Below, one piece after another: positions 17,718-29,195 of a stretch of 64,000 bases of DNA. The stretch's first letter is position 1. Every line of letters starts with the position of its first letter. A program made the position numbers and the translations under genes. The notes below the pieces were generated by a model. It did no database searches. It was not told where the DNA came from and saw only the letters and a program-made list of their open reading frames with translations. This DNA comes from Sphingomonas sp. RIT328 (GTDB lineage: Bacteria; Pseudomonadota; Alphaproteobacteria; Sphingomonadales; Sphingomonadaceae): assembly GCF_000632225.1 (NCBI RefSeq), contig NZ_JFYV01000034.1:179456-243455 (forward strand). Direction: 5' to 3'.

Positions 17718-19991
17718 ATGCCCAGTTCGGCCGCCGCATCCGCCCGCGAGATCCTGACCCGCCTTCACGACGTGATGGCCGGCCGCAACCCGGCGCAGGC
17801 CAAGCTCAACGCCGTCGTCGGCATCATCGCCGAGGCGATGGATAGCGAGGTCTGCTCGATCTACCTGCTGCGCGAGGGCGTGCTCGAACTGTTCGCGACG
17901 CGCGGGCTCGATCAGGCGGCGGTGCACGTCACCAAGCTGGCGATGGGCGAAGGGCTGGTCGGCTCGATCGCCGAGGATGTCGAGGTGCTCAACCTCGACG
18001 AGGCGGCGAGCCACCCCGATTTCGCCTACAAGCCCGAAACCGGCGAGGAACGCTATCATAGCTTCGCCGGCGTGCCGATCATCCGCCGCGAACGCGCGGT
18101 CGGCGTGCTCGCCGTCCAGCATAGCGAGCAGCGCAAATATCAGGACGTCGAGATCGAGGCGTTGCAGACCGTCGCGATGGTCTTGTCCGAGCTGATCGCC
18201 AATGCCGGGCTGATCGACACCGCCACCACCGGCGTCGACCGGCCGCAGTCGACCGCGGCGGTGCGGCTGCCCGGCCAGAAATTGGTCGAGGGGATGGCCT
18301 CGGGCCATGCCGTCTTCCACCAGCCGCGCATCGTCGTCGAACATACCGTCGCCGAGGATACCGACGCCGAACGCCACCGCGTCTATGCCGCCTTCGACAA
18401 GATGCGCGAGCAGATCGAGCGGATGACGCGCGAGGCGGAATTCGGCGTCGACGGCGAGCACAAGGAGGTGCTCGAGACCTACAAGATGTTCGCCTATGAC
18501 GAGGGCTGGGCGCGGCGGATCAACGAGGCGATCGATTCGGGGCTGACCGCCGAGGCGGCGATCGAGCGCGTCCAGCAGCGCACCCGCCAGCGGATGCGGC
18601 AGATCGACGATCCGCTGCTCGCCGACCGGATGCACGATCTGGAGGATCTCGCCAACCGGCTGCTCCGCATCGTCTCGGGGCAGATGGGCACCGCGGCGCA
18701 GATGGGGCTGCGGCAGGACACGATCCTGATCGCGCGCAATCTCGGCCCGGCCGAGCTGCTCGAATATGACAAGCGGCGGCTGAAGGGCGTGATCCTTGAG
18801 GAGGGATCGCTCACCGCGCATGTCACCATCGTCGCGCGGGCGATGGGGGTACCGGTGCTCGGCCGGGTGCGCGACGTGCGCCGGCTGATCGCGGAGGGCG
18901 ATCTGCTGCTGCTCGATTCGGTCGCGGGCAACGTCTTCGTCCGCCCGTCGGCGGCGATGGAGGAGGCGTTCGACGCGAAATTGACGCTGCGCCAGAAGCG
19001 CAAGGCCGCCTTCGCCGCGCTGCGCGACGTGCCGCCGGTGACGCGCGACGGCCATCGCGTCACTTTGATGGTCAACGCCGGGCTGCGCGACGACGTCGCC
19101 GCGCTCGACATCACCGGCGCCGACGGCATCGGCCTGTTCCGCACCGAATTCCAGTTCCTCGTCTCGGCGACGCTGCCGCAGCGCGAACGCCAGCAGCGCC
19201 TGTACCGCGAGGTGCTCGATGCGGCGGGGACGCGGCCGGTGATCTTCCGCACGGTCGACATCGGCGGCGACAAGGCGCTGCCCTATCTCAACAAGGAAGA
19301 CGCCGACGAGGAGAATCCGGCGATGGGCTGGCGCGCGCTGCGCCTCGCGCTCGACCGCGACGGCCTGATGAAGGTGCAGGCGCGCGCGCTGATCGAGGCG
19401 GCGTCGGGTCGCACGCTCAACGTCATGTTCCCGATGGTCAGCGAGGCATGGGAATTCGCCGAGGCGAAGGCGCTGTTCGAGGCGCAGCGGGCCTGGCTCG
19501 ACGCGCGCGGGCGGCGGGCGCCGCTGGCGATCCGCTACGGCGCGATGCTCGAAGTGCCGGCGCTCGCCGAGCAGCTCGACCTGCTTTTGCCCGATATCGA
19601 CTTCCTGTCGGTCGGCACCAACGACCTGACGCAATTTTTATTTGCGGCGGATCGCGCTAACCCGCGGCTCGCCGAACGCTATGACTGGCTGAGCCCGTCG
19701 ATCCTGCGCTTCTTGCAACGGGTGATCGGGCCGTGTCGTGACGCGGGCGTCGACCTTGGCGTGTGCGGCGAGATGGGCGGTCGGCCGGTCGAGGCCATGG
19801 CGTTGATCGGGCTCGGAATTGATCGGCTGTCGATTACGCCGGCGGCGGTCGGGCCGATCAAGGCGATGGTGCGCAGCCTCGATCATGCCGCGGTGCGCGC
19901 CTTCGTCGCCGAGCTGATCGCGCGTCCGCCGCGCGACATGCGCGGCGCATTGACCGACTGGGCGGGCCGCAACGGCGTCGATCTGGCCTGA
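17718..19991 (+). CDS. ptsP: PtsP, nitrogen-PTS enzyme I
   Basis: The 757-residue product has an N-terminal GAF domain (residues about 20-165; NAVVGIIAEAMDSEVCSIYLL), then enzyme I domains. The swivelling domain carries the phosphorylated His368 in GSLTAHVTIVARAMG. The C-terminal PEP-binding barrel has GIGLFRTEFQFL, FRTVDIGGDKALPYL and a Cys in GVCGEMGG. It takes phosphate from PEP to NPr and then EIIANtr, a regulatory chain responding to nitrogen and metabolic state. The ATG at 17718 begins the GAF domain; a longer open frame upstream is antisense to the PAP2 gene. ptsO and ptsN are not in the window. Confidence 0.95.
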   Translation: MPSSAAASAREILTRLHDVMAGRNPAQAKLNAVVGIIAEAMDSEVCSIYLLREGVLELFATRGLDQAAVHVTKLAMGEGLVGSIAEDVEVLNLDEAASHPDFAYKPETGEERYHSFAGVPIIRRERAVGVLAVQHSEQRKYQDVEIEALQTVAMVLSELIANAGLIDTATTGVDRPQSTAAVRLPGQKLVEGMASGHAVFHQPRIVVEHTVAEDTDAERHRVYAAFDKMREQIERMTREAEFGVDGEHKEVLETYKMFAYDEGWARRINEAIDSGLTAEAAIERVQQRTRQRMRQIDDPLLADRMHDLEDLANRLLRIVSGQMGTAAQMGLRQDTILIARNLGPAELLEYDKRRLKGVILEEGSLTAHVTIVARAMGVPVLGRVRDVRRLIAEGDLLLLDSVAGNVFVRPSAAMEEAFDAKLTLRQKRKAAFAALRDVPPVTRDGHRVTLMVNAGLRDDVAALDITGADGIGLFRTEFQFLVSATLPQRERQQRLYREVLDAAGTRPVIFRTVDIGGDKALPYLNKEDADEENPAMGWRALRLALDRDGLMKVQARALIEAASGRTLNVMFPMVSEAWEFAEAKALFEAQRAWLDARGRRAPLAIRYGAMLEVPALAEQLDLLLPDIDFLSVGTNDLTQFLFAADRANPRLAERYDWLSPSILRFLQRVIGPCRDAGVDLGVCGEMGGRPVEAMALIGLGIDRLSITPAAVGPIKAMVRSLDHAAVRAFVAELIARPPRDMRGALTDWAGRNGVDLA

Positions 19992-20089
19992 AACGCTGCT
20001 GAACGGCGGGCCGGTTGCGTTGACTTGCGCCAAGGCATCGGGGAAGGTCTTTCCCGTCACCGATCCGCAGCCCTCCCTTGGAGACACGA

Positions 20090-21043
20090 ATGGACGAGGT
20101 CGATCCCGGCCAGCCGAACCCGACCCCCGTTGCCCCGGCCCGCCCGGGTGAACGGTTGCGCCGAGCGCGGGAGCAGAGGGGCCTCAGTCTGGCCGAAGTC
20201 GCGGCACAGACGCGCGTGCCGCTGCGCCATCTGCAGGCGCTGGAGAGCGGCGACTATGGCCTGCTGCCCTCGCCCACCTATGCGATGGGTTTCTCCAAGG
20301 CCTATGCGCGCGCCGTCGACGCCGACGAGGTCGAGATCGCGCAGGACGTGCGCCGCGACCTCGACCGGCTCGGGCCGCGCCAGCCCGAATATGTCCCCTA
20401 TGTCACCGCCGATCCGGCCCGCGTGCCGTCGCGCGGCGTCGCCGCGATCGGCGTCGGCATCGCGCTGGCGGTGCTGATCCTCGTCGGCCTGTGGTACGGA
20501 TCGGGCCTGCTCCAGTCGAACGCGTCGCGCACCGAGGTCGCGAGCAGCGACGACACCGCGTCGCAGGCGCTTGCCCCCAAGCCGGCGCAGACCGCCGCAC
20601 CGGCGATCCCGACCGGCGGACAGGTCGTGCTGACCGCGACCGACACGGTGTGGCTGCGCGTCTATGACGCCGACGACAAGAAGCTGTTCGAAGGCACGAT
20701 GAAGCCGGGCGATCGCTATGAGGTGCCGGCGACCGCCAAGGACCCGATGATCAACGTCGGCCGCCCCGACAAGCTGACGGTGACACTCAACGGCTCCGCG
20801 GTGCCGCCGCTCGGCGACGGTTCGCGCGCGATCAAGGACGTCGCGGTGAGCGGTTCGGCGATCGCGCTGCGCCTCGCCGGGCAACCCGCCGCCGCCCCCA
20901 GCGCGGCCGCGACGACCGCGACGACGGCCCGCACCGCGACGCGTCGCGACGCCGCCCGCCCGGCCAACCGCACCGGCGCCGATCTCGCCAGCGATCCGCT
21001 GCTGCCGCAAGAGCCGGCCGCCGTTGGTAATTTCGCGCCTTAA
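20090..21043 (+). CDS. RodZ-like membrane-anchored HTH protein
   Basis: The 317-residue product begins with an HTH_25 domain (GERLRRAREQRGLSLAEVAAQTRVPLRHLQALESGDY, residues about 23-60). A helix crossing the inner membrane (AIGVGIALAVLILVGLWYGSG) and a low-complexity linker follow, and then a periplasmic DUF4115 beta domain (TATDTVWLRVYDADDKKLFEGTM). This is the RodZ layout, which ties MreB filaments to cell-shape machinery. The ATG at 20090 has GGAGAC just upstream; a TTG at 20078 would overlap that ribosome site. It precedes cpoB on the same strand by 75 bases. Confidence 0.85.
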   Translation: MDEVDPGQPNPTPVAPARPGERLRRAREQRGLSLAEVAAQTRVPLRHLQALESGDYGLLPSPTYAMGFSKAYARAVDADEVEIAQDVRRDLDRLGPRQPEYVPYVTADPARVPSRGVAAIGVGIALAVLILVGLWYGSGLLQSNASRTEVASSDDTASQALAPKPAQTAAPAIPTGGQVVLTATDTVWLRVYDADDKKLFEGTMKPGDRYEVPATAKDPMINVGRPDKLTVTLNGSAVPPLGDGSRAIKDVAVSGSAIALRLAGQPAAAPSAAATTATTARTATRRDAARPANRTGADLASDPLLPQEPAAVGNFAP

Positions 21044-21118
21044 GGCTGGCGACAGCCTGCCGGTTGCAGCTATGACCGCACCACGTTGACCCAAGCCGCG
21101 CCGGGGGGTGTTTCACTT

Positions 21119-22048
21119 ATGCGTACGATCATCTGGGCGCTTGCCGCCACGTCCCTGCTGCCGATCGCTGCCGCGGCGCAGAGCAACGTCGAAGGCCGCG
21201 TCGGCAAGCTCGAGAGCGAGATGCGCGCGGTGCAGCGCAAGGTCTTCCCCGGCGGTGCCGGCCAGTATCTCCAGCCCGAGATCACCCGCCCCGATGCGCC
21301 GCAGCCGGCGGGCGGCACCCCGGCGACCAGCGCGGTCGCCGACCTCACCGGCCGCGTCACCGCGCTCGAGCAGCAGATGGCGTCGATGACCGACCAGATC
21401 GAGCAGACCGGCTACAAGCTGCGCCAGCTCCAGGACCAGTTCGACGCCTATAAGCGCGCCAACGACGCGCAGCTGCGTAACCTGTCGTCGACCCCGGCGC
21501 TGGCGATGACGCCCGCCTCCGCGCCGCTCGGCGGCGACGGCGCGGACGGCGAACCGGCGCGCGGCCCCGCCCGGCCGGGAACGCCGGTCTCGGTCGCGGC
21601 GGCCGGTGATACCGCTCCCTCGGCCGCCGCGGCCAAGGTCGACAAACCCGATACCGGCGATGCCGCCGAGGACGCCTATCTCTACGGCTATCGGCTGTGG
21701 ACCGCGAAGCAATATCCGCAGGCGGAAGCGCAGCTCAAGAAGGTCGTCGCCGACTATCCCAAGCATCGCCGCGCCAGCTGGGCGCAGAATTTGCTTGGCC
21801 GCGCCTATCTTGACGAGGGCAAGCCGAGCCTCGCCTCGATGGCCTTCTACGACAATTACAAGAAGATGCCGGATGGCGAGCGTGCCCCCGACAGCCTCTA
21901 TTACCTCGCTCAGGCGCTGATGAAGCTCAACAAGCCGACCGACGCCTGCAAGGTCTATGGCGAGCTGACCGACGTCTACGGCAGCAAGATTTCTTCGAGC
22001 ATGAAGGCTGATGTCCAGAAGGGCCGTACCGCCGCCAAGTGTAAGTGA
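21119..22048 (+). CDS. cpoB: CpoB/YbgF, Tol-Pal system periplasmic protein
   Basis: The 309-residue product has a signal peptide (MRTIIWALAATSLLPIAAAAQ) and an N-terminal coiled coil (VADLTGRVTALEQQMASMTDQIEQTGYKLRQLQ). A Pro/Ala linker follows, and then C-terminal TPR repeats (YLYGYRLWTAKQYPQAEAQLKKVVADYPKH and following). CpoB coordinates peptidoglycan synthesis with outer-membrane constriction in the periplasm. The TolQRAB-Pal genes that usually precede it are not in the window. The stop codon lies 38 bases inside the following tilS frame, suggesting translational coupling. Confidence 0.92.
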   Translation: MRTIIWALAATSLLPIAAAAQSNVEGRVGKLESEMRAVQRKVFPGGAGQYLQPEITRPDAPQPAGGTPATSAVADLTGRVTALEQQMASMTDQIEQTGYKLRQLQDQFDAYKRANDAQLRNLSSTPALAMTPASAPLGGDGADGEPARGPARPGTPVSVAAAGDTAPSAAAAKVDKPDTGDAAEDAYLYGYRLWTAKQYPQAEAQLKKVVADYPKHRRASWAQNLLGRAYLDEGKPSLASMAFYDNYKKMPDGERAPDSLYYLAQALMKLNKPTDACKVYGELTDVYGSKISSSMKADVQKGRTAAKCK

Positions 22049-23036
22049 TCCCTTCGCCCTGGCGGCGGAGCGATTCCACCACGACGTCAACCGCGCGCTC
22101 GGCGGCGAGCCGCGCGGGACGATCCTGCTCGCCGTGTCGGGCGGCCCGGATTCGATGGCGATGCTGACGCTCGCCACGGCGACCTTCGCCGGGCGGATCA
22201 GCGTCGCGACGGTCGACCACCGGCTGCGCGAGGCCGCGGCGGACGAGGCGGTGATGGTCGCCAACCATTGCGCCTTGCTCCACGTGCCGCATGCGACGTT
22301 GCTCCCGGTCGCGCCGATCACCGGCGCGAGCCTCCAGGCGGCGGCGCGGCAGGTGCGCTACCGCCTGCTCGCCGACCATGCCCGCGCCGTCGGTGCCGCG
22401 GCGGTGGCGACCGCGCATCATGCCGACGATCAGGCCGAGACCTTTCTGATGCGCGCGGCGCGCGGGTCGGGGATCGCCGGCCTCGCCGGCGTGCGGGCGC
22501 GCGCGGTGATCGACGGGGCGACGGTGATCCGCCCGCTGCTCGAATGGCGTCGCGCCGAGCTGCGCGCGATCGTCCGCCGTGCCGAGGCGCCGTTCGTCGA
22601 CGATCCGACCAACGCCGATCCCGCGCACGATCGCACCCGCTTCCGCCGCCTGCTCGACGCCAACGAATGGCTCGGCGCGCCGCAGCTCGCCCGCGCCGCC
22701 GCCCAGCTCGCCGAGGCGGACGGCGACGTGCGCGCGATCACCGACTGGCTCTGGTCGAGCCGCGCGACGGTCGACGGCGCGCAGGTGCAGATCGACATGG
22801 CCGGCCTGCCGCGCGAACTCGTCCGCCGCCTCGTGCGGCGCGGCATCGGGCTGGTGATCGAATCGGCGGCGATCGTCGCGCCGAAATGGAGCGACTCGGC
22901 CAATGTCGAGGCGCTGCTGGATGCGGTCGGCGGCGGCCGGCGCGCGACGCAGGCGGGCGTCGTCGTCCAGCCGCAGCGCGATCTGTGGCGATTCCGTCCC
23001 GCACCGGCGCGGCGAACCGCCGGATCGGCCGAATAG
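22011..23036 (+). CDS. tilS: tRNA(Ile)-lysidine synthetase
   Basis: The 341-residue product carries the PP-loop ATP pyrophosphatase motif SGGPDS (residues 43-48), TVDHRLR, and the ATAHHADDQAETFLMRAARGSG segment that defines TilS. It adds lysine to C34 of the AUA-reading tRNA-Ile. The first usable start is the ATG at 22011, inside the end of cpoB; no in-frame ATG lies between there and the PP-loop. The cpoB-tilS-ftsH order is conserved in alphaproteobacteria. Confidence 0.93.
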   Translation: MSRRAVPPPSVSDPFALAAERFHHDVNRALGGEPRGTILLAVSGGPDSMAMLTLATATFAGRISVATVDHRLREAAADEAVMVANHCALLHVPHATLLPVAPITGASLQAAARQVRYRLLADHARAVGAAAVATAHHADDQAETFLMRAARGSGIAGLAGVRARAVIDGATVIRPLLEWRRAELRAIVRRAEAPFVDDPTNADPAHDRTRFRRLLDANEWLGAPQLARAAAQLAEADGDVRAITDWLWSSRATVDGAQVQIDMAGLPRELVRRLVRRGIGLVIESAAIVAPKWSDSANVEALLDAVGGGRRATQAGVVVQPQRDLWRFRPAPARRTAGSAE

Positions 23037-23097
23037 CCGGCTTCGTTCCATTGCCATTAACCCGCGCATGCCTATCTTGGCCGGCGAAAGGTTCCCC

Positions 23098-25062
<1,965 letters not shown>

Positions 25063-25133
25063 TCGCCGGCGCGGTTCAGCGCGCTTTCAGTTTGTGACGG
25101 CTAGTCGGCGGCATTCCTTTCGGAGTGTCGCCG

Positions 25134-25499
25134 ATGTCGCGTAAAGTTCTGATCGCCCTCGCCGTTTCTCTCGCCGCGGCTGCCCCCGCCGCCGCCGCGA
25201 TGAGCGTCGGCACCTTCCTAGACCGCGCCGCGCCGCTGCGTGCCAATCCCTTCACCGCGCTCACCAACCCGGATTATCAGGTGCTCAAGGCGGAGGCGGA
25301 CGCCGCCACCCGCCAGCTCCGCGCCGACAGCGCGGCGCGCGTCGCCGCCGGCAAGAAGCCGATCGCCTGCATGCCCGACGGCGCGAAGATCGGCATCCTG
25401 CAGATGCTCGGCGGCCTCGACGCTTTGTCACCGGCGGAGAAGAAACTGCCGCTCAAGGACGGCTATGCGCGGGTGCTGGCGAAGACCTATCCGTGCTGA
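25134..25499 (+). CDS. Small exported protein of unknown function
   Basis: The 121-residue product has a clear signal peptide (MSRKVLIALAVSLAAAAPAAAA) and a mature part with two cysteines, in KPIACMPDGAKIG and the C-terminal TYPC, which could form a disulphide. No domain is recognised. CGGAG lies 8 bases ahead of the ATG at 25134; a GTG at 25125 is less likely. It follows ftsH by 71 bases. About 430 bases of repeat-containing, gene-free DNA come after it. Confidence 0.75.
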   Translation: MSRKVLIALAVSLAAAAPAAAAMSVGTFLDRAAPLRANPFTALTNPDYQVLKAEADAATRQLRADSAARVAAGKKPIACMPDGAKIGILQMLGGLDALSPAEKKLPLKDGYARVLAKTYPC

Positions 25500-25607
25500 G
25501 GGTGGCGCGGTGGCGATGCTCAGCGCGGCGCTGCGTTTCTGTAGTAAGGCTCGGTGTCCCGAACGGCTTCGAAACCCCTGCGACCGTCGCTCCTTTCGCC
25601 GCAAACA

Positions 25608-25701
25608 CCAGTATTCCCGCGCAGGCGGGAATCCAGTGGCCCAGCAGAACAATGGCTCGCGGCAAGAAGGAAACTGGGCTCCCGCCTGCGCGGGAGCACT
25701 G
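25608..25701 (+). repeat. Dispersed double-palindrome repeat, copy 3
   Basis: It matches the unit at 2907-2999 at both palindromes (TTCCCGCGCAGGCGGGAA, then CTCCCGCCTGCGCGGGAG) and both borders, with a divergent middle. The remaining gap (25500-25927) has no gene; a small GATGCCCGGCATGACG palindrome sits at about 25776. Confidence 0.85.
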
Positions 25702-25927
25702 TTCGTTGCGGCGTCTCGACCCGCATCGGGCGCACACGCCGCAAGATCATCGGCTATCCTTCCCACGGCGCGGCGGATGCCCGGCATGACGAATGGAGTG
25801 TCGGCAGCCTCCGCCGGCCAGCCGCGCCATCGCACCCGGCACCGGCCGAGCGGAAGACCGCCATCCGCCCGCCGGACTCACTCCGCCCCCCTTGAACCGA
25901 GCCGACACAGCGCGCACAGCCGCGGCG

Positions 25928-28114
25928 ATGGAGCGGCTTACCCGACGCAAGGTGATGATCGGCGGCGGCGTCGGGGTCGGGCTGGTCGTCGCCTGGGGCG
26001 TGTGGCCGCGGGCCTATCGCGCCAATCTCGCGGTCGCGCCGGGGGAGACCGGCTTTGGCGGCTGGCTCAAGATCGGTGACGACGGGCATGTCACCGTCGC
26101 GGTGCCGCAGCTCGAACATGGCCAGGGCGTCTATACCGCTTTGCCGCAGATCGTCGCCGACGCGCTCGGCGCCGACTGGCGCACCGTCGGGGTCGAGCCG
26201 GCGCCGCTCAATCCGCTCTACGCCAATCCGCTCGCGCTCGACGATCTGCTCGAAGGCGCGCTCAGCCGCCTGCCCGCCGGGTTCGCCGACACGGTGGCGC
26301 GGCGCGGCGATCTGATCGTCACCGGCGGATCGACCTCGGTGCGGATGTTCGAGGAGGATTGCCGCATCGCCGGAGCTTCGGCGCGCGCCTTGCTGTGCCG
26401 GGCGGCGGCGCGGCGCTGGGGCGTCGACTGGCGCGACTGCGCGGTCGACAACGGCTTCGTCACCTCTGCGACGCAGCGGCTGCGCTTCGCCGAACTCGCC
26501 GCCGAGGCCGCACGCGAACGCCTGCCCGATCCGCTGCCGATCGGCGGCGAGGGCAGCGGCCGGCTCAGCGGCCAGTCGCTGCCGCGGCTCGACGCCCCCG
26601 CCAAGGTCGACGGCTCGGCCAATTTTGCCGGCGACATCCGCCTGCCCGACATGGTCCATGCCGCGATCCGTCAGGGGCCGATCGGCGACGCGACGCTCAC
26701 CCGCGTCGATCGCACCGCGGCGGACCGGATCCGCGGCGTGCTCGCGGTGGTCGAGAACCCGCGCTGGGTCGCCGCGGTCGCGACCACCGGCTGGGCGGCA
26801 CAGCGCGCGCTCGATGCGCTCGCGCCGCGCTTCACCAGCAGCGCGCGGTTGATCGACAGCGCCGCGATCACGCGCCGCCTTGCCGCCGCACTCGACGCAC
26901 CGGGCGAGACGATCGCCGCCAGCGGTACGATCGGCACGCTGCTCGACGGAGCCGGTGTGGTCAGCGCCGATTATCGCGTCGGCCCCGGCGTCCACGCCGC
27001 GCTGGAGACGACGAGCGCGACCGCGGCGTGGCGCGACGGCCGGCTCGAACTCTGGCTGCCGACCGCCGCCCCCGCCGCGGCGCGGGCCGCCGCCGCGCAA
27101 GTCGCCGGGCTGCGCGAGACGCAGGTCGTCATCCATCCGACGCTCGCCGGCAGCAGCGGCGCGACGCTCGACCCGCTCGTCGCCGAACAGGCGGCGTTGC
27201 TGGCGATGCAGCTCAAGCGGCCGGTGGCGCTGGTCTGGTCGCGCGGCGAGACGATCGCGCACGATCGCTTCCGCCCGCCGGCACAGGCGCGATTGCGCGC
27301 GCGCCTGTCCGCCAATGGCGCGATCGCCGCCTGGAGTGCGCAGATCGCCGCGCCTTCGGCCGGTCATGCGCTGGCGCGCCGCCTGCTCCCCGGTTTCACC
27401 TGGGCGCTCGGCACCGGCGATCCCTATGCGGTCGCCGGCGCGCAGCCGCCCTATCGCATTCCCGCGCTGGCGATCACCCATCACCCCGCCGCGCTGGCGC
27501 TGCCGACCGGCCATCTGCGCGGCGGCATGCACGGCCTGACCGCCTTCTTCACCGAGACCTTCGTCGACGAACTCGCGCACGTCGCCGGCACCGAGCCGCT
27601 CTCCTACCGGATCGGCATGCTCGGCGGCGAGGCACGGCTGGCGCGCTGCCTCACCACGGTGGCGGCGCTGGGCGGCTGGAACGGCGGCGCGGCGGGGTCG
27701 GGCCAGGGCATCGCCTGCCACAGCCTGCGCGGCAGCCATATCGCGGTGCTCGCCGAGGTCGAGACGGCGGGGCGGCCGCGCGTCACCCGCCTCGTCGCCG
27801 CGGTCGATTGCGGGCGGATGATCAACCCCGACCTGGTGTTGCAGCAGATTGAGGGCGGGCTGATCTTCGGCCTCGCCCATGCCTTCGGGGCGAGCACGAC
27901 GATCAGCGGCGGGCGCACAGACGTGCGCGGGCTCGCCGGGCTCGACCTGCCGCGGCTCGCCGATACGCCCGACATCGTCGTCGAATGTATCCGCTCGGAA
28001 GCACCGCCGGGCGGGGTGGCCGAGATCGGCGTCCCTGCGGTCGCGCCGGCAATCGCCAACGCTTTGCATGCCGCAACCGGTATCCGTCGTCGCGACCTGC
28101 CGCTAAGGTCCTGA
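25928..28114 (+). CDS. Molybdopterin-binding oxidoreductase subunit (IorB/XdhA-like), orphan
   Basis: The 728-residue product begins with a twin-arginine-type signal (TRRKVMIGGGVGVGL) and has the aldehyde oxidase/xanthine dehydrogenase fold split in the manner of isoquinoline 1-oxidoreductase beta subunits. Recognisable parts are SLPRLDAPAKVDGSANFAGD, the cofactor region VIHPTLAGSSGATLDP, and the C-terminal DCGRMINPDLVLQQIEGGL plus a GVAEIGVPAVAPAIANA stretch with the catalytic Glu position. It would hydroxylate an aldehyde or N-heterocycle in the periplasm. No 2Fe-2S small subunit or cytochrome partner is adjacent; hemH begins 1 base after the stop. The substrate cannot be told. Confidence 0.85.
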   Translation: MERLTRRKVMIGGGVGVGLVVAWGVWPRAYRANLAVAPGETGFGGWLKIGDDGHVTVAVPQLEHGQGVYTALPQIVADALGADWRTVGVEPAPLNPLYANPLALDDLLEGALSRLPAGFADTVARRGDLIVTGGSTSVRMFEEDCRIAGASARALLCRAAARRWGVDWRDCAVDNGFVTSATQRLRFAELAAEAARERLPDPLPIGGEGSGRLSGQSLPRLDAPAKVDGSANFAGDIRLPDMVHAAIRQGPIGDATLTRVDRTAADRIRGVLAVVENPRWVAAVATTGWAAQRALDALAPRFTSSARLIDSAAITRRLAAALDAPGETIAASGTIGTLLDGAGVVSADYRVGPGVHAALETTSATAAWRDGRLELWLPTAAPAAARAAAAQVAGLRETQVVIHPTLAGSSGATLDPLVAEQAALLAMQLKRPVALVWSRGETIAHDRFRPPAQARLRARLSANGAIAAWSAQIAAPSAGHALARRLLPGFTWALGTGDPYAVAGAQPPYRIPALAITHHPAALALPTGHLRGGMHGLTAFFTETFVDELAHVAGTEPLSYRIGMLGGEARLARCLTTVAALGGWNGGAAGSGQGIACHSLRGSHIAVLAEVETAGRPRVTRLVAAVDCGRMINPDLVLQQIEGGLIFGLAHAFGASTTISGGRTDVRGLAGLDLPRLADTPDIVVECIRSEAPPGGVAEIGVPAVAPAIANALHAATGIRRRDLPLRS

Positions 28115-28115
28115 T

Positions 28116-29123
28116 ATGCTGATCCCCGCCGACCATCCACCGATCCCGCCGCGCAAGGTGGGCGTGCTGCTCACCAATCTCGGCACGCCCGACGGTCCCG
28201 ATGCGCGCTCGGTCAAACGCTATCTCGGCGAGTTCCTCAGCGACCGGCGCGTCGTCGAGATCCCGGCGATCGCCTGGCAGCCGATCCTGCGCGGCATCAT
28301 CCTCAACACGCGGCCGAAGAAGTCGGCGCATGCCTATGGCCTCGTCTGGAGCGACGAAGGCTCGCCGCTCGCCGCGATCACCCGGCGCCAGAGCCGGGCG
28401 TTGCAGGGCGCGTTCGGTGAGCATGTGATCGTCGATCATGCGATGCGCTACGGCAACCCGCCGATCGCGGAACGGCTCGCCGCGCTCAAGGACGCGGGCT
28501 GCGAGCGCATCCTGATCGCGCCGCTCTATCCGCAATATTGCGCGGCGACGACCGCGACCGCCAACGACAAGGCCTTTGCCGCGCTGGCCGGCATGCGCTG
28601 GCAGCCGGCGATCCGCACGCTGCCGCCCTATCACGACGATCCCGCCTATATCGACGCGCTCAAGACGCAGGTCGAGATGCAGATCGCCGCGCTCGATTTC
28701 GTCCCCGATGCGGTGGTCGCCAGCTTCCACGGCATGCCCAAGCGCACGCTGGAACTCGGCGACCCCTATCATTGCCATTGCCAGAAGACCGCGCGGCTGC
28801 TCGGCGCGGCGATGGGTCGCGAGCTGGTCGTCGCCTTCCAGTCGCGCTTCGGCCCGGCGAAATGGCTCGGCCCGGCGACCGACGAGACGCTCGAGGCGCT
28901 GCCGGCGTCGGGCGTGAAGAAAGTCGCGGTGATCGCGCCCGGCTTCTCCGCCGATTGCCTCGAGACGCTGGAGGAGCTGGCGATCCGCGGGCGCGAGAGC
29001 TTCCTGTCCGCCGGCGGCAGCGATTTCGCCTATCTGCCGTGCCTCAACGACGGCGCGCCGGGCATGGCGATGCTGCGCACCCTGATCCGCCGCGAACTGT
29101 CCGGTTGGGTCGCCGACACGTAA
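28116..29123 (+). CDS. hemH: Ferrochelatase
   Basis: The 335-residue product shows the family pattern: VGVLLTNLGTPDGP, YLGEFLSDRRVVE, IAPLYPQYCAATTAT, the active-site histidine in VASFHGMPKRTLELGDPYHCHC, and SRFGPAKWLGP. It inserts ferrous iron into protoporphyrin IX, the last step of heme synthesis, at the inner membrane. Cysteines in the CHC and SADCLET regions may support the FeS cluster seen in some bacterial ferrochelatases. The gene starts 1 base after the molybdopterin subunit stop, so the two are probably co-transcribed. Confidence 0.96.
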   Translation: MLIPADHPPIPPRKVGVLLTNLGTPDGPDARSVKRYLGEFLSDRRVVEIPAIAWQPILRGIILNTRPKKSAHAYGLVWSDEGSPLAAITRRQSRALQGAFGEHVIVDHAMRYGNPPIAERLAALKDAGCERILIAPLYPQYCAATTATANDKAFAALAGMRWQPAIRTLPPYHDDPAYIDALKTQVEMQIAALDFVPDAVVASFHGMPKRTLELGDPYHCHCQKTARLLGAAMGRELVVAFQSRFGPAKWLGPATDETLEALPASGVKKVAVIAPGFSADCLETLEELAIRGRESFLSAGGSDFAYLPCLNDGAPGMAMLRTLIRRELSGWVADT

Positions 29124-29195
29124 AGTTACGCTACGGCCATTGCCAGTCTGCCGCCTGCTATTTAGCCTTATAGGCGAAAATCAGGAGAGACGGGC

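Noticed and set aside
17109..19634. 841-residue minus-strand open frame across ptsP and the PAP2 gene
   Set aside because: It is antisense to ptsP and out of frame with the PAP2 gene; no family motif is seen.
25554..25895. Frames across the repeat at 25.6 kb
   Set aside because: They encode the familiar FPRRRESS/PAQAGIQ-type translation of dispersed repeats, not a gene.
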